Origin: Algoriphagus sp.
GTDB lineage: Bacteria; Bacteroidota; Bacteroidia; Cytophagales; Cyclobacteriaceae
Reading direction: 5' to 3'
Assembly (NCBI RefSeq): GCF_024305035.1
Contig: NZ_JAMWZB010000014.1
Location: 86,057 to 128,307 of the forward strand
Length of the DNA: 42,251 nucleotides
The translations under genes were made by a program, and so were the position numbers. This document shows positions 8,586 through 15,869 of this stretch, in pieces. Under the pieces are notes generated by a model. The model did no database searches. It saw only the letters and a program-made list of their open reading frames with translations, and was not told the DNA's origin. Each line of letters opens with the position of its first letter. Position 1 is the stretch's first letter.

Positions 8586-9427
8586 CAGCTTATTCCTAAT
8601 TTTGCACCGAAATAAGTACCCAAAAGCAATGAAATTTTTCGGGCATTGGGAATCCTGATCCGCTGCTGTGTGATCGTTTCAGCCGGAAGGCCCTTAATTT
8701 TATCAAAGAGCTTTTGATAATATAAATAAGCGACTTTCACTCCGAGCTTAGCCCCTTCGGGAAGTTGCTCTATCCCAATCAGGGAATCGTCAAAATCCTG
8801 CTGAATATCTACTTCAATTTGACTCTTGATCGCCTTATCAAACAACTTGTAATCCACCCCTGGGAAATACACCCGGCCTCTTTCCTCAAAATCACTCTTG
8901 ATATCTCGAAGAAAATTTACTTTCTGAAAGGCTGCACCAAGTTTGCAAGCCGGGGCCTTTAATTTTTCATAAAGGGCAGAATCTCCTTCACAGAATACTT
9001 TCAAACACATCAAACCTACCACTTCAGCCGAGCCATAAATGTATTCATGATAACGTGAATCATTATAGGTGCGGAAATCCAAATCCATTTCCATGCTGTG
9101 CAAAAAAGCTTCAATCAACTCTAAATCAATTTGGTATTGATTAACAATTAATTGGAAAGCATGCAATACGGGATTGAGCGAGATTTTGGACTCAATAGCT
9201 TCGTAAGTGTCTTTTTTAAACCGCTTCAAAAGCCCCGCTTTATCCTGATCATGAAAGGTATCCACGATTTCATCCGCGTAACGAACAAAACCATAAACGG
9301 CATAAATAGGTAAATGGAATTTACGATCTAGGGTCTTAATCCCAAGCGTAAAACTCGTACTATACCGCTGGGTAATCAGCCGGCTACATTCCAACGTGGT
9401 TTGATCAAAAAGATTTTTAGCATCCAT
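8585..9427 (-). CDS. crtB: Phytoene synthase
   Basis: 280 residues, the usual length for bacterial CrtB, which joins two GGPP molecules head to head to make phytoene. The two Asp-rich Mg-diphosphate sites are seen: DEIVD at residues 52-56 in the context YGFVRYADEIVDTFHD, and RDIKSD with D175 and D179 in the context QKVNFLRDIKSDFEERGRVY. It starts 21 bases after the crtI stop and overlaps crtYcd by one base, so crtI-crtB-crtYcd read as one unit. Confidence 0.95.
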   Translation of the reverse strand: MDAKNLFDQTTLECSRLITQRYSTSFTLGIKTLDRKFHLPIYAVYGFVRYADEIVDTFHDQDKAGLLKRFKKDTYEAIESKISLNPVLHAFQLIVNQYQIDLELIEAFLHSMEMDLDFRTYNDSRYHEYIYGSAEVVGLMCLKVFCEGDSALYEKLKAPACKLGAAFQKVNFLRDIKSDFEERGRVYFPGVDYKLFDKAIKSQIEVDIQQDFDDSLIGIEQLPEGAKLGVKVAYLYYQKLFDKIKGLPAETITQQRIRIPNARKISLLLGTYFGAKLGIS

Positions 9428-9448
9428 TGCTATAATATACCCATTTAT

Positions 9449-10933
9449 TTACAGATTGTTTTCTTTGATCACCTCTTTTGCAACTACACCTCCCGAAATT
9501 AGGGAGGGAGGGACTCCTGGTCCCGGAACGGTTAATTGACCGGTATAATAAAGATTTCTGACCTTTTTATTTTTTAAAGCAGGCTTGAGAATAGCCGTTT
9601 GGGTCAGCGTATTAGCTAAACCATAAGCATTTCCTTTAAAGGCATGGTAATCGGACTTAAAATCCGAGTGCGCATAAGACCGCTTATAGATGACATGGGA
9701 CCGAACATCCTGCCCAGTAATTCGCTCCAGACGCTCCATAATAATCGTGTAATACTTTTCGCGCATCTCCTCACTATCTTCCAAGTCCGGAGCAAGAGGA
9801 ATTAGCAAAAACATGTTTTCCTTTCCCTCAGGAGCCACCGATGAGTCAGTAATCGAAGGGACCGAGGCGTAAAAAAGCGGCTTTTCCGGCCAACGAGGGT
9901 TTTTATAAATGGCATCAGCATGTGGGCCGAGCGGTTCGTCAAAAAATAAATTGTGATGTCTAAGGTTTTTCAATTTTTTATCGATCCCGAGGTAAAAAAG
10001 CAGACTGGAAGGTGCCATGACTCGCTTGTCCCAATATTGGTCGGAATAATTGCTGTATTTAGGGTTTACAAGATGCTTATCCACATGATGATAATCCGCT
10101 CCCGCAACCACTACATCCGCTTCTATTTTTTCTCCGGATACCAATCGCACTCGCTTGGCAACGCCGTTTTCGATTTCAATTTCTTCTACTTCGGCAGCAT
10201 ATCGGATTTTGACCCCTTTTTCTTCAGCAAGAGAGACCATCCCCCGGATGATTTCATGCATTCCGTTCATGGGATACCAAGTCCCTAAAGCAATATCTGC
10301 ATAATTCATCAGGGAATATAGGGCAGGAATATTTTCTGCAGTTTCCCCAAGAAACAACACGGGAAATTCCATCAAACGAATGATCTGCTCGGATTTGAAA
10401 AATTTCCGGACATGCTTCGACATGGATTGAAAAATATCCATTCGTACCATATCGGCCAGCAAGCCGGGAGAAGCAAACTCAAAAAGGGATCGACTCGGTC
10501 TTTTGACCAAATCATGGATACCCACTTCGTATTTGTACTTGGCTTGTGCCAAAAATTTATCCAATTGAACTCCTGCTCCAGCTTCGATGCGATCGAGCAT
10601 CTGCTTAAACTCATCCAAATTAGCCGGAATATCCAGCGTTTCCTTTTCGCCATAAATCACGGCGTAGGAAGGATCCAATCGAATCAGATCGTAATAATCA
10701 GAAGGGGTTTTGCCAAACTTGGCAAAATAACTTTCAAATACATCCGGCATCCAATACCAACTCGGCCCCATATCAAAAACAAACCCCTGGTGCTCAAACT
10801 TTCGCGCTCGACCTCCTGGGGTTTCGTTCTTTTCAATTAAGGTAACTAAACAACTTGTATCGTTTGCCAAATGAGTAGCTGCTGAGAGACCTGCAAATCC
10901 AGACCCTATTACTACCACGTGCTTTTGACTCAT
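9449..10933 (-). CDS. crtI: Phytoene desaturase
   Basis: A 494-residue FAD-dependent desaturase from ATG 10931-10933 (MSQKHVVVIGSGFAGLSAA). The longer frame to 10990 runs into the sigma-factor gene and is rejected. The dinucleotide site GSGFAG is at residues 10-15, followed by EKNETPGGRARKFEHQGFVF. The C-terminal flavin segment YYTGQLTVPGPGVPPSLISGG is diagnostic of the CrtI family. It would convert phytoene to lycopene. A CrtD-like 3',4'-desaturase is a relative, but as the only family member here, placed beside crtB, phytoene desaturase is the better call. It starts 4 bases after the sigma-factor stop. Confidence 0.95.
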   Translation of the reverse strand: MSQKHVVVIGSGFAGLSAATHLANDTSCLVTLIEKNETPGGRARKFEHQGFVFDMGPSWYWMPDVFESYFAKFGKTPSDYYDLIRLDPSYAVIYGEKETLDIPANLDEFKQMLDRIEAGAGVQLDKFLAQAKYKYEVGIHDLVKRPSRSLFEFASPGLLADMVRMDIFQSMSKHVRKFFKSEQIIRLMEFPVLFLGETAENIPALYSLMNYADIALGTWYPMNGMHEIIRGMVSLAEEKGVKIRYAAEVEEIEIENGVAKRVRLVSGEKIEADVVVAGADYHHVDKHLVNPKYSNYSDQYWDKRVMAPSSLLFYLGIDKKLKNLRHHNLFFDEPLGPHADAIYKNPRWPEKPLFYASVPSITDSSVAPEGKENMFLLIPLAPDLEDSEEMREKYYTIIMERLERITGQDVRSHVIYKRSYAHSDFKSDYHAFKGNAYGLANTLTQTAILKPALKNKKVRNLYYTGQLTVPGPGVPPSLISGGVVAKEVIKENNL

Positions 10934-10937
10934 TTGA

Positions 10938-11450
10938 TCAATTTTTGTGCTGATATACCGCCAAGTCCTCCTTGAGCAGCTTTCTGGCAATATGGATTCT
11001 ATTCTTCACAGTTCCAATTGGAATCTGCAACTTATCGGCAATTTCATGATACTTAAACCCTCTGAAGTGCATCATAAATGGTGTCTTGTATACCTCATCG
11101 AGTTTACCAATAGCTGATTGCACATCGTCCATGGTAAAATTACCATAGGCTCCATTTTCAATCTGCGTATCGCTGGAATTAATGTAGTGCAAATTATCGG
11201 TAGTATCGACAAAAGTTCCTCTTCTCACCATTCGTTGATAGTTGGTGATGAAAGTGTTTTTCATAATCGTATAAAGCCAAGCTTTCAAGTTGGTGCCTTC
11301 GGTAAATTTATCCCGATTGGTAAAGGCCTTCACCATGGTGTCCTGCAAAAGATCATTGGCATCATCCATATCGCGAGTGAGTTTCAATGCAAATGGCTTA
11401 AGTGAACTTGAAAGCTTGTGAAGCGAGTAACTGAATTCTAGAGTTGTCAT
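10938..11450 (-). CDS. ECF-type RNA polymerase sigma factor
   Basis: 170 residues from ATG 11448-11450. An upstream TTG at 11477 falls at or before the likely transcription start, so I reject it. Region 2 is at about 20-85 (DMDDANDLLQDTMVKAF, LKAWLYTIMKNTFITNYQR). Region 4 is at about 110-165 (YHEIADKLQIPIGTVKNRIH, a helix-turn-helix). No anti-sigma factor gene is next to it. It is the first gene of the run ending in crtI-crtB-crtYcd, with 4 bases to crtI, so it should be made together with the pigment enzymes. It may recognise its own or other crt promoters, or act on a wider light/stress regulon. The target is unknown. Confidence 0.9.
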   Translation of the reverse strand: MTTLEFSYSLHKLSSSLKPFALKLTRDMDDANDLLQDTMVKAFTNRDKFTEGTNLKAWLYTIMKNTFITNYQRMVRRGTFVDTTDNLHYINSSDTQIENGAYGNFTMDDVQSAIGKLDEVYKTPFMMHFRGFKYHEIADKLQIPIGTVKNRIHIARKLLKEDLAVYQHKN

Positions 11451-11466
11451 GGTAGTGATTGCTTTT

Positions 11467-11496
11467 TGTTTAATCAAACATAGGAATGATTAAACA
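11467..11496. promoter_or_regulatory. Perfect 10+10 base inverted repeat, likely operator
   Basis: TGTTTAATCA at 11467-11476 and TGATTAAACA at 11487-11496 are exact reverse complements with 10 bases between them, so arm centres lie 20 bases (about two helix turns) apart. The dyad overlaps the -7 element of the candidate promoter for the sigma-crtI-crtB-crtYcd run. The gene for the MerR/B12-domain regulator is the next gene to the right, which makes that protein the obvious candidate binder. Binding is inferred, not shown. Confidence 0.6.
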
Positions 11497-11505
11497 TTTT
11501 ACCAA
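11475..11505 (-). promoter_or_regulatory. Promoter candidate for sigma-crtI-crtB-crtYcd
   Basis: On the minus strand, TTG (11503-11505) is followed after 20 bases by TATGTTTG (11475-11482), an exact match to the Bacteroidota -7 element TAnnTTTG with an accepted spacer. Transcription would start near 11468, leaving about 18 untranslated bases before ATG 11450. The -7 element lies inside the inverted repeat at 11467-11496. Confidence 0.55.
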
Positions 11506-11584
11506 GCTTTTGTTGAGATATTTTTTAAATAAATTAAACAAAAATCTAGAAAACAGCTCTATTCACGCTAAATAGACATTCATA

Positions 11585-11617
11585 CCATAAAAAAAGCATT
11601 CTTTGAGGAATGCTTTT
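11585..11617 (-). terminator. Terminator after the crtZ-regulator transcript
   Basis: A perfect 10-base stem, AAAAGCATTC (11592-11601) with GAATGCTTTT (11608-11617), has a six-base loop. On the minus strand the stem is followed by a run of T (A run 11589-11595 on plus). It lies 28 bases past the stop of the MerR-type gene and separates that transcript from the sigma-led operon. Confidence 0.8.
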
Positions 11618-11644
11618 GTTTAATAATTATGACTTATCTCTACA

Positions 11645-12541
11645 CTATTTCTCTACCGGAACTCGGGCGAGCTCCTCCAGTAGGTCTTTAATTTCCCGAA
11701 TGTAATTGAGCTTCTGCACATTTGAGGGAAACTTCAAGTCTTGGCCAATCACCTGATAACCCGTAACCAGGATGGTTGAATTGCTGAATCGCTCTGAAAG
11801 CGCATTAATATACTCCTGGGCATATTCCGAACTCGGTGAAGTCGTAATGATGGTAAGTAAATATTCAGGTTCATGTAATTTATATACCGAAAGCAAATCA
11901 TCATTGGGAGTACTCTGTCCGAGGTAAATAACTTTGTGTCCTGCACTCTTGATCAGGTATGCCGCGAAAAGCAAGGAAATTTCGTGCAGCTCCCCCTCCG
12001 GAAGATAGAGCAAAAACTTTTTGCCCCCGCCATTGACAATCTGACCATCGATGGCCACGATCAGCTTCTGACGAACAAGGTTGGAAATAAAATGTTCCTG
12101 GGCAGGATTGATTGCACCGGTTTGCCAAAGCACTCCGATTTTTGACATGAAAGGATAAATAATGTTGAGCATCGTCTGCTCAAATCCCAACTTTAGTATG
12201 TTAGAGGAAAGAATTTTGTCAAATCGCTCCTCATCCATTTCAATCATACAAATGGTTAAGGCATGAATCTGATCATCATGAGTGAGTGATCGCTCAGTTA
12301 GCTTCATGACCTCTTCTTTAATGTCCTCGGCATCCATGGAAGCGATTTTACTGATTTTAAACCCATTGTCATTGAGCAGAGCGACATTGAGGATGAGCTT
12401 GAGATCCGCATCATCGTAATACCGGATATTGGTATCCGTACGCTTGGGACAGAGCAAACTGTATCGCTGCTCCCATATACGAAGTGTGTGGGCTTTAATG
12501 CCCGACAATTGTTCCAGATCTTTAATTGAATAAGTGCTCAC
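11645..12541 (-). CDS. MerR-family regulator with B12-binding domain (CarH/LitR-like)
   Basis: 298 residues starting with GTG at 12539-12541, which overlaps the crtZ stop as GTGA. An N-terminal MerR winged helix (3-70: YSIKDLEQLSGIKAHTLRIW, NIRYYDDADL) is followed by a helical cap and a cobalamin-binding Rossmann domain (about 172-290). The cap motif W-x9-EH is complete: W139, E149, H150. The lower-ligand loop reads GELHEIS with H186 in E-x-H-x-x-S form, where many relatives have G in the last place. The residue after the Trp is Q140, while Thermus CarH has the His that caps cobalt after photolysis. It probably represses carotenoid genes in a B12-dependent and perhaps light-dependent way. It is co-transcribed with crtZ. 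Confidence 0.9.
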   Translation of the reverse strand: MSTYSIKDLEQLSGIKAHTLRIWEQRYSLLCPKRTDTNIRYYDDADLKLILNVALLNDNGFKISKIASMDAEDIKEEVMKLTERSLTHDDQIHALTICMIEMDEERFDKILSSNILKLGFEQTMLNIIYPFMSKIGVLWQTGAINPAQEHFISNLVRQKLIVAIDGQIVNGGGKKFLLYLPEGELHEISLLFAAYLIKSAGHKVIYLGQSTPNDDLLSVYKLHEPEYLLTIITTSPSSEYAQEYINALSERFSNSTILVTGYQVIGQDLKFPSNVQKLNYIREIKDLLEELARVPVEK

Positions 12542-12984
12542 TTTTTCTTTTCTTTAAAATACTCCTTGGGTACAACAAATAAACCAAACGATACCGCATC
12601 ATCTCTCTGATTGGTGCGATGATGCGCTTGATGCGCTCGAAATATTCCTTTCAAAAAGGAATTTTTTGGTCTGTCAAACCACTTCAACCGACGGTGAACC
12701 AATACATCATGCAAGAAGAAATATAAAATTCCATACAAACTGATGCCTATTCCCATCCAAAACCGATAATCCAGATCCTCTATTCCTAGAAAGATCAAAA
12801 TAATCGCAACACTTCCAAAGAGCAATGAAAACAGATCATTCAGCTCAAAGAAAGACTTGGATGGCTGATGATGCGTCTTGTGGATTATCCACAAAGGACC
12901 ATGCATCAAATACTTATGAATAAACCAGCCAGAAAATTCCATCACCAGAAATCCCAGCCCGATAAAACCTATTGCTGCTAACAT
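12538..12984 (-). CDS. crtZ: Beta-carotene hydroxylase (CrtZ-like)
   Basis: 148 residues from ATG 12982-12984; a GTG codon directly upstream would add one residue. It is a membrane di-iron hydroxylase with the histidine clusters HKYLMH (about 24), HKTHH (about 36), HDVLVH (about 93) and HQAHH (about 118), in the order and spacing of bacterial CrtZ. It would add the 3-hydroxyl to the beta-ring. The stop overlaps the regulator's GTG start by four bases, so enzyme and regulator are translationally coupled. Confidence 0.92.
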   Translation of the reverse strand: MLAAIGFIGLGFLVMEFSGWFIHKYLMHGPLWIIHKTHHQPSKSFFELNDLFSLLFGSVAIILIFLGIEDLDYRFWMGIGISLYGILYFFLHDVLVHRRLKWFDRPKNSFLKGIFRAHQAHHRTNQRDDAVSFGLFVVPKEYFKEKKK

Positions 12985-13016
12985 CACACAAACAACCAGA
13001 TAGTTTTCAATTTGTT

Positions 13017-13078
13017 ATAAGCTTATGGGAGTAAAATTGTTTAAATTTTTCATAAGATACACTTATGATAGCTATAAG
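13017..13078. promoter_or_regulatory. Cluster of ATAAG dyads upstream of crtZ
   Basis: The 99-base gap between the cruF-like stop and the crtZ start holds a 10-base palindrome ATAAGCTTAT (13017-13026), a 6+6 inverted repeat CATAAG-N5-CTTATG (13051-13067) and another half site ATAAG at 13074-13078. A TTGTTTAAAT block at 13037-13046 partly resembles the arm of the inverted repeat at 11467. They may be operators for the crtZ-regulator transcript. A clear TAnnTTTG promoter was not seen. Confidence 0.4.
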
Positions 13079-13083
13079 CAGAG

Positions 13084-13746
13084 CTAAAGTATTGTTAAAT
13101 TCAATACGGTGAAAAATAAAATCAAGGTTACCAAAAGCCAAATTGCCAATGGATTGGATTTTTCAAAATTGGCTTTGCGATAGATCAGGTGGATCAAAAA
13201 CGAAACCCCAAACCAGCCGAGGTAATTGGTCCAAGGAATCAGCTCATTTTTCCAATACCAAAAATCTAAGGCCACGGCCACCGGTTCAATGATGTAATCA
13301 ATAGCAGTCATGGCACATGCACTTAAAAAAGCCGCATAAAAATCATTGGAGATCTTACGAAAAGCCTCTCCTGTGGTATAAATCAACAAAAACCAATTCA
13401 CCCCTATCACGATGGGCACCTCCCAAAGTTTGGGTCCCAAGGTCGGTCCATATACATAGTCCCCAAATAAATATCCAGTGTGAATCCCGATAATCTCAGC
13501 ACCAAAACCAATCCAAAAAGCCGCAGCGGCGACGATGGGAAAGGCCTCATTCCATCCTCTATGAAAAAGCAACAGTAACACCAAGGAGCTCAAAAGCTGA
13601 ACGGGGGTGAGTGCCAAAAACCAATCCCGGTATTCTGGCAAACTTAAGCCAATGGCTCCCACCAGATGGAGAATAATCACTACCGCTCGGGCAATAGTAA
13701 ATCGTAAAGAAAATGAGGCAGATCGATCGGGCGCTACTTGGTGCAT
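13084..13746 (-). CDS. cruF: CruF-like carotenoid biosynthesis membrane protein
   Basis: 220 residues with about seven hydrophobic segments and almost no soluble domain. The patterns GAEIIGIHTGYLFGDYVYG and TAIDYIIEPVAVALDFWYW are what I recall for the CruF/DUF422 carotenoid 1',2'-hydratase family. In a flexixanthin-type pathway this enzyme would hydrate the open psi end and give the 1'-hydroxyl. It lies upstream of crtZ on the same strand with a 99-base gap that holds possible operators, and it is divergent from the DUF4286 gene. Exact substrate is inferred from the neighbours. Confidence 0.8.
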   Translation of the reverse strand: MHQVAPDRSASFSLRFTIARAVVIILHLVGAIGLSLPEYRDWFLALTPVQLLSSLVLLLLFHRGWNEAFPIVAAAAFWIGFGAEIIGIHTGYLFGDYVYGPTLGPKLWEVPIVIGVNWFLLIYTTGEAFRKISNDFYAAFLSACAMTAIDYIIEPVAVALDFWYWKNELIPWTNYLGWFGVSFLIHLIYRKANFEKSNPLAIWLLVTLILFFTVLNLTIL

Positions 13747-13767
13747 GACGGGTGCTTGAGCAGGAAA

Positions 13768-13809
13768 TTGAAATTTTAAGTTTGGGATTCCTAACTTTGG
13801 AATTCCAAA
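13768..13809 (+). promoter_or_regulatory. Promoter candidate overlapped by a 14-base palindrome
   Basis: TTG (13768-13770) precedes TAACTTTG (13792-13799) by 21 bases, which fits the Bacteroidota promoter pattern for the DUF4286-TspO pair. The perfect palindrome TTTGGAATTCCAAA occupies 13796-13809, overlapping the -7 element and lying in the divergent gap with the cruF-like gene. A regulator bound there could affect both directions. Confidence 0.4.
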
Positions 13810-13847
13810 AATGTTAATAAAAATAGAAATTTACCCCAATCAGCGAT

Positions 13848-14150
13848 ATGATTCTCTACAACGTCACCATCAACGTCTCCCCGGATATCGAAGCGGACTT
13901 TCTCGAATGGATGAGAGGCACACACATACCCGAAGTTATGGCCACCGGAATTTTTACCGAACATAAATTTTGCCGACTTATTCATCAGGCTGAGGATGGA
14001 AGTACCAACTACGCCATTCAATATTTCACCGAAAGCATGGCCAAAATGCAAGAATACGAAAGCAAATTTGCTCCAGCTTTACGAGCCAAAACACAAGCCC
14101 GCTACAAGGAAAAAGCATTGGCTTTTCGTACCTTACTTGAAATCCTGTAA
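13848..14150 (+). CDS. DUF4286 family protein
   Basis: A 100-residue soluble protein beginning MILYNVTINVSPDIEADFLEWM, with HIPEVMATGIF and a C-terminal helix rich in Ala, Lys and Arg. This matches my memory of the DUF4286 family, a small dimeric ferredoxin-like fold related to antibiotic-biosynthesis-monooxygenase-type proteins. No reaction is known. Two bases separate it from the TspO gene, so the two are likely co-transcribed from the promoter candidate at 13768-13799. Confidence 0.85.
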   Translation: MILYNVTINVSPDIEADFLEWMRGTHIPEVMATGIFTEHKFCRLIHQAEDGSTNYAIQYFTESMAKMQEYESKFAPALRAKTQARYKEKALAFRTLLEIL

Positions 14151-14152
14151 TC

Positions 14153-14617
14153 ATGCCCAACTGGCTCAAATTGGTCATCAGTCTTCTCCTGCCTCAGCTA
14201 GTTGGAGGGACAGGAGCGCTATTTACCATCACTTCCATCGATAGCTGGTACCAAAGCATCACTAAACCCAGCTTTAATCCTCCGGGTTGGATTTTTGGAC
14301 CGGTTTGGACCACCCTTTATGTATTGATGGGAATCGCCTGCTACCTCATCTGGAAAAGTGATCATCCTCAGCGAAAGAATTTGTTGACACTTTACTTTAT
14401 TCAGTTGGGGTTAAATGGGCTTTGGTCCCCGGCATTTTTTGGAATGAAGTCCCCGATATTCGGTTTGGTGGTCATTCTACCGCTTTTGGTTTTGATTCTA
14501 CGCTGTGTCAAAAAATTTAAAATTATTTCTCCCTGGGCCTCAGGCTTCATGATTCCCTATTTAGTTTGGGTCAGCTTTGCGGCAGTTTTGAATTTTTCAA
14601 TTTGGTGGCTGAATTAA
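14153..14617 (+). CDS. tspO: TspO/MBR family membrane protein
   Basis: 154 residues with five hydrophobic segments, the standard TspO topology and length. The hallmark KPSFNPPGWIFGPVWTTLYV lies at about residues 42-61 and LGLNGLWSPAFFG at about 86-98. TspO binds tetrapyrroles and cholesterol-like ligands. In phototrophs it modulates pigment gene expression in response to oxygen and light. Its place beside the carotenoid cluster with a B12-dependent regulator is suggestive, but a functional link is only inferred. Confidence 0.93.
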   Translation: MPNWLKLVISLLLPQLVGGTGALFTITSIDSWYQSITKPSFNPPGWIFGPVWTTLYVLMGIACYLIWKSDHPQRKNLLTLYFIQLGLNGLWSPAFFGMKSPIFGLVVILPLLVLILRCVKKFKIISPWASGFMIPYLVWVSFAAVLNFSIWWLN

Positions 14618-14659
14618 GGGCCGGAATAAAAAGCTGAATAATTTTTTACGAATTTAACA

Positions 14660-14692
14660 TTGTTTCACTAGGTTTAAATCTAGATAAGTTTA
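14660..14692 (+). promoter_or_regulatory. Promoter candidate for the lipoprotein array
   Basis: TTG (14660-14662) lies 22 bases before TAAGTTTA (14685-14692), one base off TAnnTTTG. It is in the 104-base gap between tspO and the first array gene. This is the largest gap before the ten genes, so it is the likely start of their transcript. Confidence 0.35.
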
Positions 14693-14721
14693 GTTTTGCT
14701 TTGTACTTTTAAAAATATTCA

Positions 14722-15864
14722 ATGAAAAATACCATTTATTTATGGTTCGGGATGCTCCTAATTTCCTGCTCAGAATCAAATGAGCAAAGTAATTCAGCTA
14801 ATATTCTCTCTGATTTTAGTCTTCGCATAGACAGTCTAGTGATCGATTCGGGAGCAGAAATATTTGTTCCCGATATGGTTTATCCCCAAACACTCAGCGC
14901 AGACGGAAACCGTATTTTTTCCTTTTATGAGACTGATTTTGAGGTTTTTGAATTTTCCATCAAGGAGATGAAATTGCTTAAGCGTCACCCTTTCGAACAA
15001 GAAGGACCGAATGGCATCAAAGGCTGGGTTAGTTATTTTCAGGCCCTTCCCGGCGATGAATTGATGATCTATGACCAAGTCGCGCCCGCTATATTTACCC
15101 TGGATGGACAAAAAGTAAAGAACTATGACTTGGATTTTGCCGAATTGATTGATTTTCAGTCTGAAGATCACTTTATGGTACCCAACAATCTCCACCTCAC
15201 GCCCGAAAAATCCCATTTTCTTTCCCTACCGATGGAATTCGGCAAACCGGTAGAGGGGTTGGCTGTAATTGATATTGAAAATAAGAGCGGAAAAGTCCAT
15301 AAACTACCTGCTTTAGACTTGACCAACGAGTATCAAGTCGTATTCAGGCAAGGAAACTCAGCTTCTTTTTTCGGGGATGGCATTCGCCTCCAATGGCTCA
15401 ATGGGCAGTTTATGGTCTACAGTTCCTCCACCGCGGATAGCTACACCTATAATCATGAAAATGATTCGTTAAACCTGATCACCTTTTCCCATCAACTGGT
15501 AGAAAACAAAAAAACCGGAGACTTTCCCAATGAAGTTGACTCCCGAGAGCGACAGCAGGAAGTCGTAAACCAAATACGAAAACAGATCACATTTGGGAAA
15601 TTTTTCTGGGACGAAACCCGAAATATGTACTTCCGCTTTGCCACCAAAAATTATCAAGTTTCGCCGGATGGTAGTCAGCGAACGGCAGATTGCTACCTTT
15701 TTGCCTATGATGAAAACCTAAACTTGATCGGAGAAACCAGAGTACCTGAGATCAAGAATACACCATTTGAAGGTTATTTTTTAGATGGTCAGCTTTATTT
15801 CTATTGGCCGATGGGCGATCAGGGAGGTTTTATCCGCTTTACATTTGACTTTGGAACTGAATAA
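14722..15864 (+). CDS. Array lipoprotein 1 (DUF4221-like)
   Basis: 380 residues with a lipoprotein signal ending LLIS-C at Cys16, followed by acidic residues (CSESNE) that may direct surface export. The N-terminal family motif reads LRIDSLVIDSG (about 34-44), then FEQEGPNGIKG (about 91-101), then ENKKTGDF (near 262), then YLFAYDENLNLIGETRVPEI and the C-terminal FLDGQLYFYWPMGDQGGFIR. The repeated short beta-like segments suit a beta-propeller. It is closest to array gene 2 (both have HQLVENxKTGxF). Function is unknown. It resembles Bacteroidota DUF4221 lipoproteins from memory. It is the first of ten paralogues, with 5 bases to the next. Confidence 0.8.
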   Translation: MKNTIYLWFGMLLISCSESNEQSNSANILSDFSLRIDSLVIDSGAEIFVPDMVYPQTLSADGNRIFSFYETDFEVFEFSIKEMKLLKRHPFEQEGPNGIKGWVSYFQALPGDELMIYDQVAPAIFTLDGQKVKNYDLDFAELIDFQSEDHFMVPNNLHLTPEKSHFLSLPMEFGKPVEGLAVIDIENKSGKVHKLPALDLTNEYQVVFRQGNSASFFGDGIRLQWLNGQFMVYSSSTADSYTYNHENDSLNLITFSHQLVENKKTGDFPNEVDSRERQQEVVNQIRKQITFGKFFWDETRNMYFRFATKNYQVSPDGSQRTADCYLFAYDENLNLIGETRVPEIKNTPFEGYFLDGQLYFYWPMGDQGGFIRFTFDFGTE

Positions 15865-15869
15865 TTGAT

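Noticed and set aside
10934..10990. N-terminal extension of crtI
   Set aside because: The extra 19 residues overlap the sigma-factor end, lack similarity and precede the normal flavin-binding start MSQKHVVVIG.
11451..11477. TTG start for the sigma factor
   Set aside because: The promoter candidate predicts a transcript beginning near 11468, downstream of this TTG, and ATG 11450 gives a normal ECF start.
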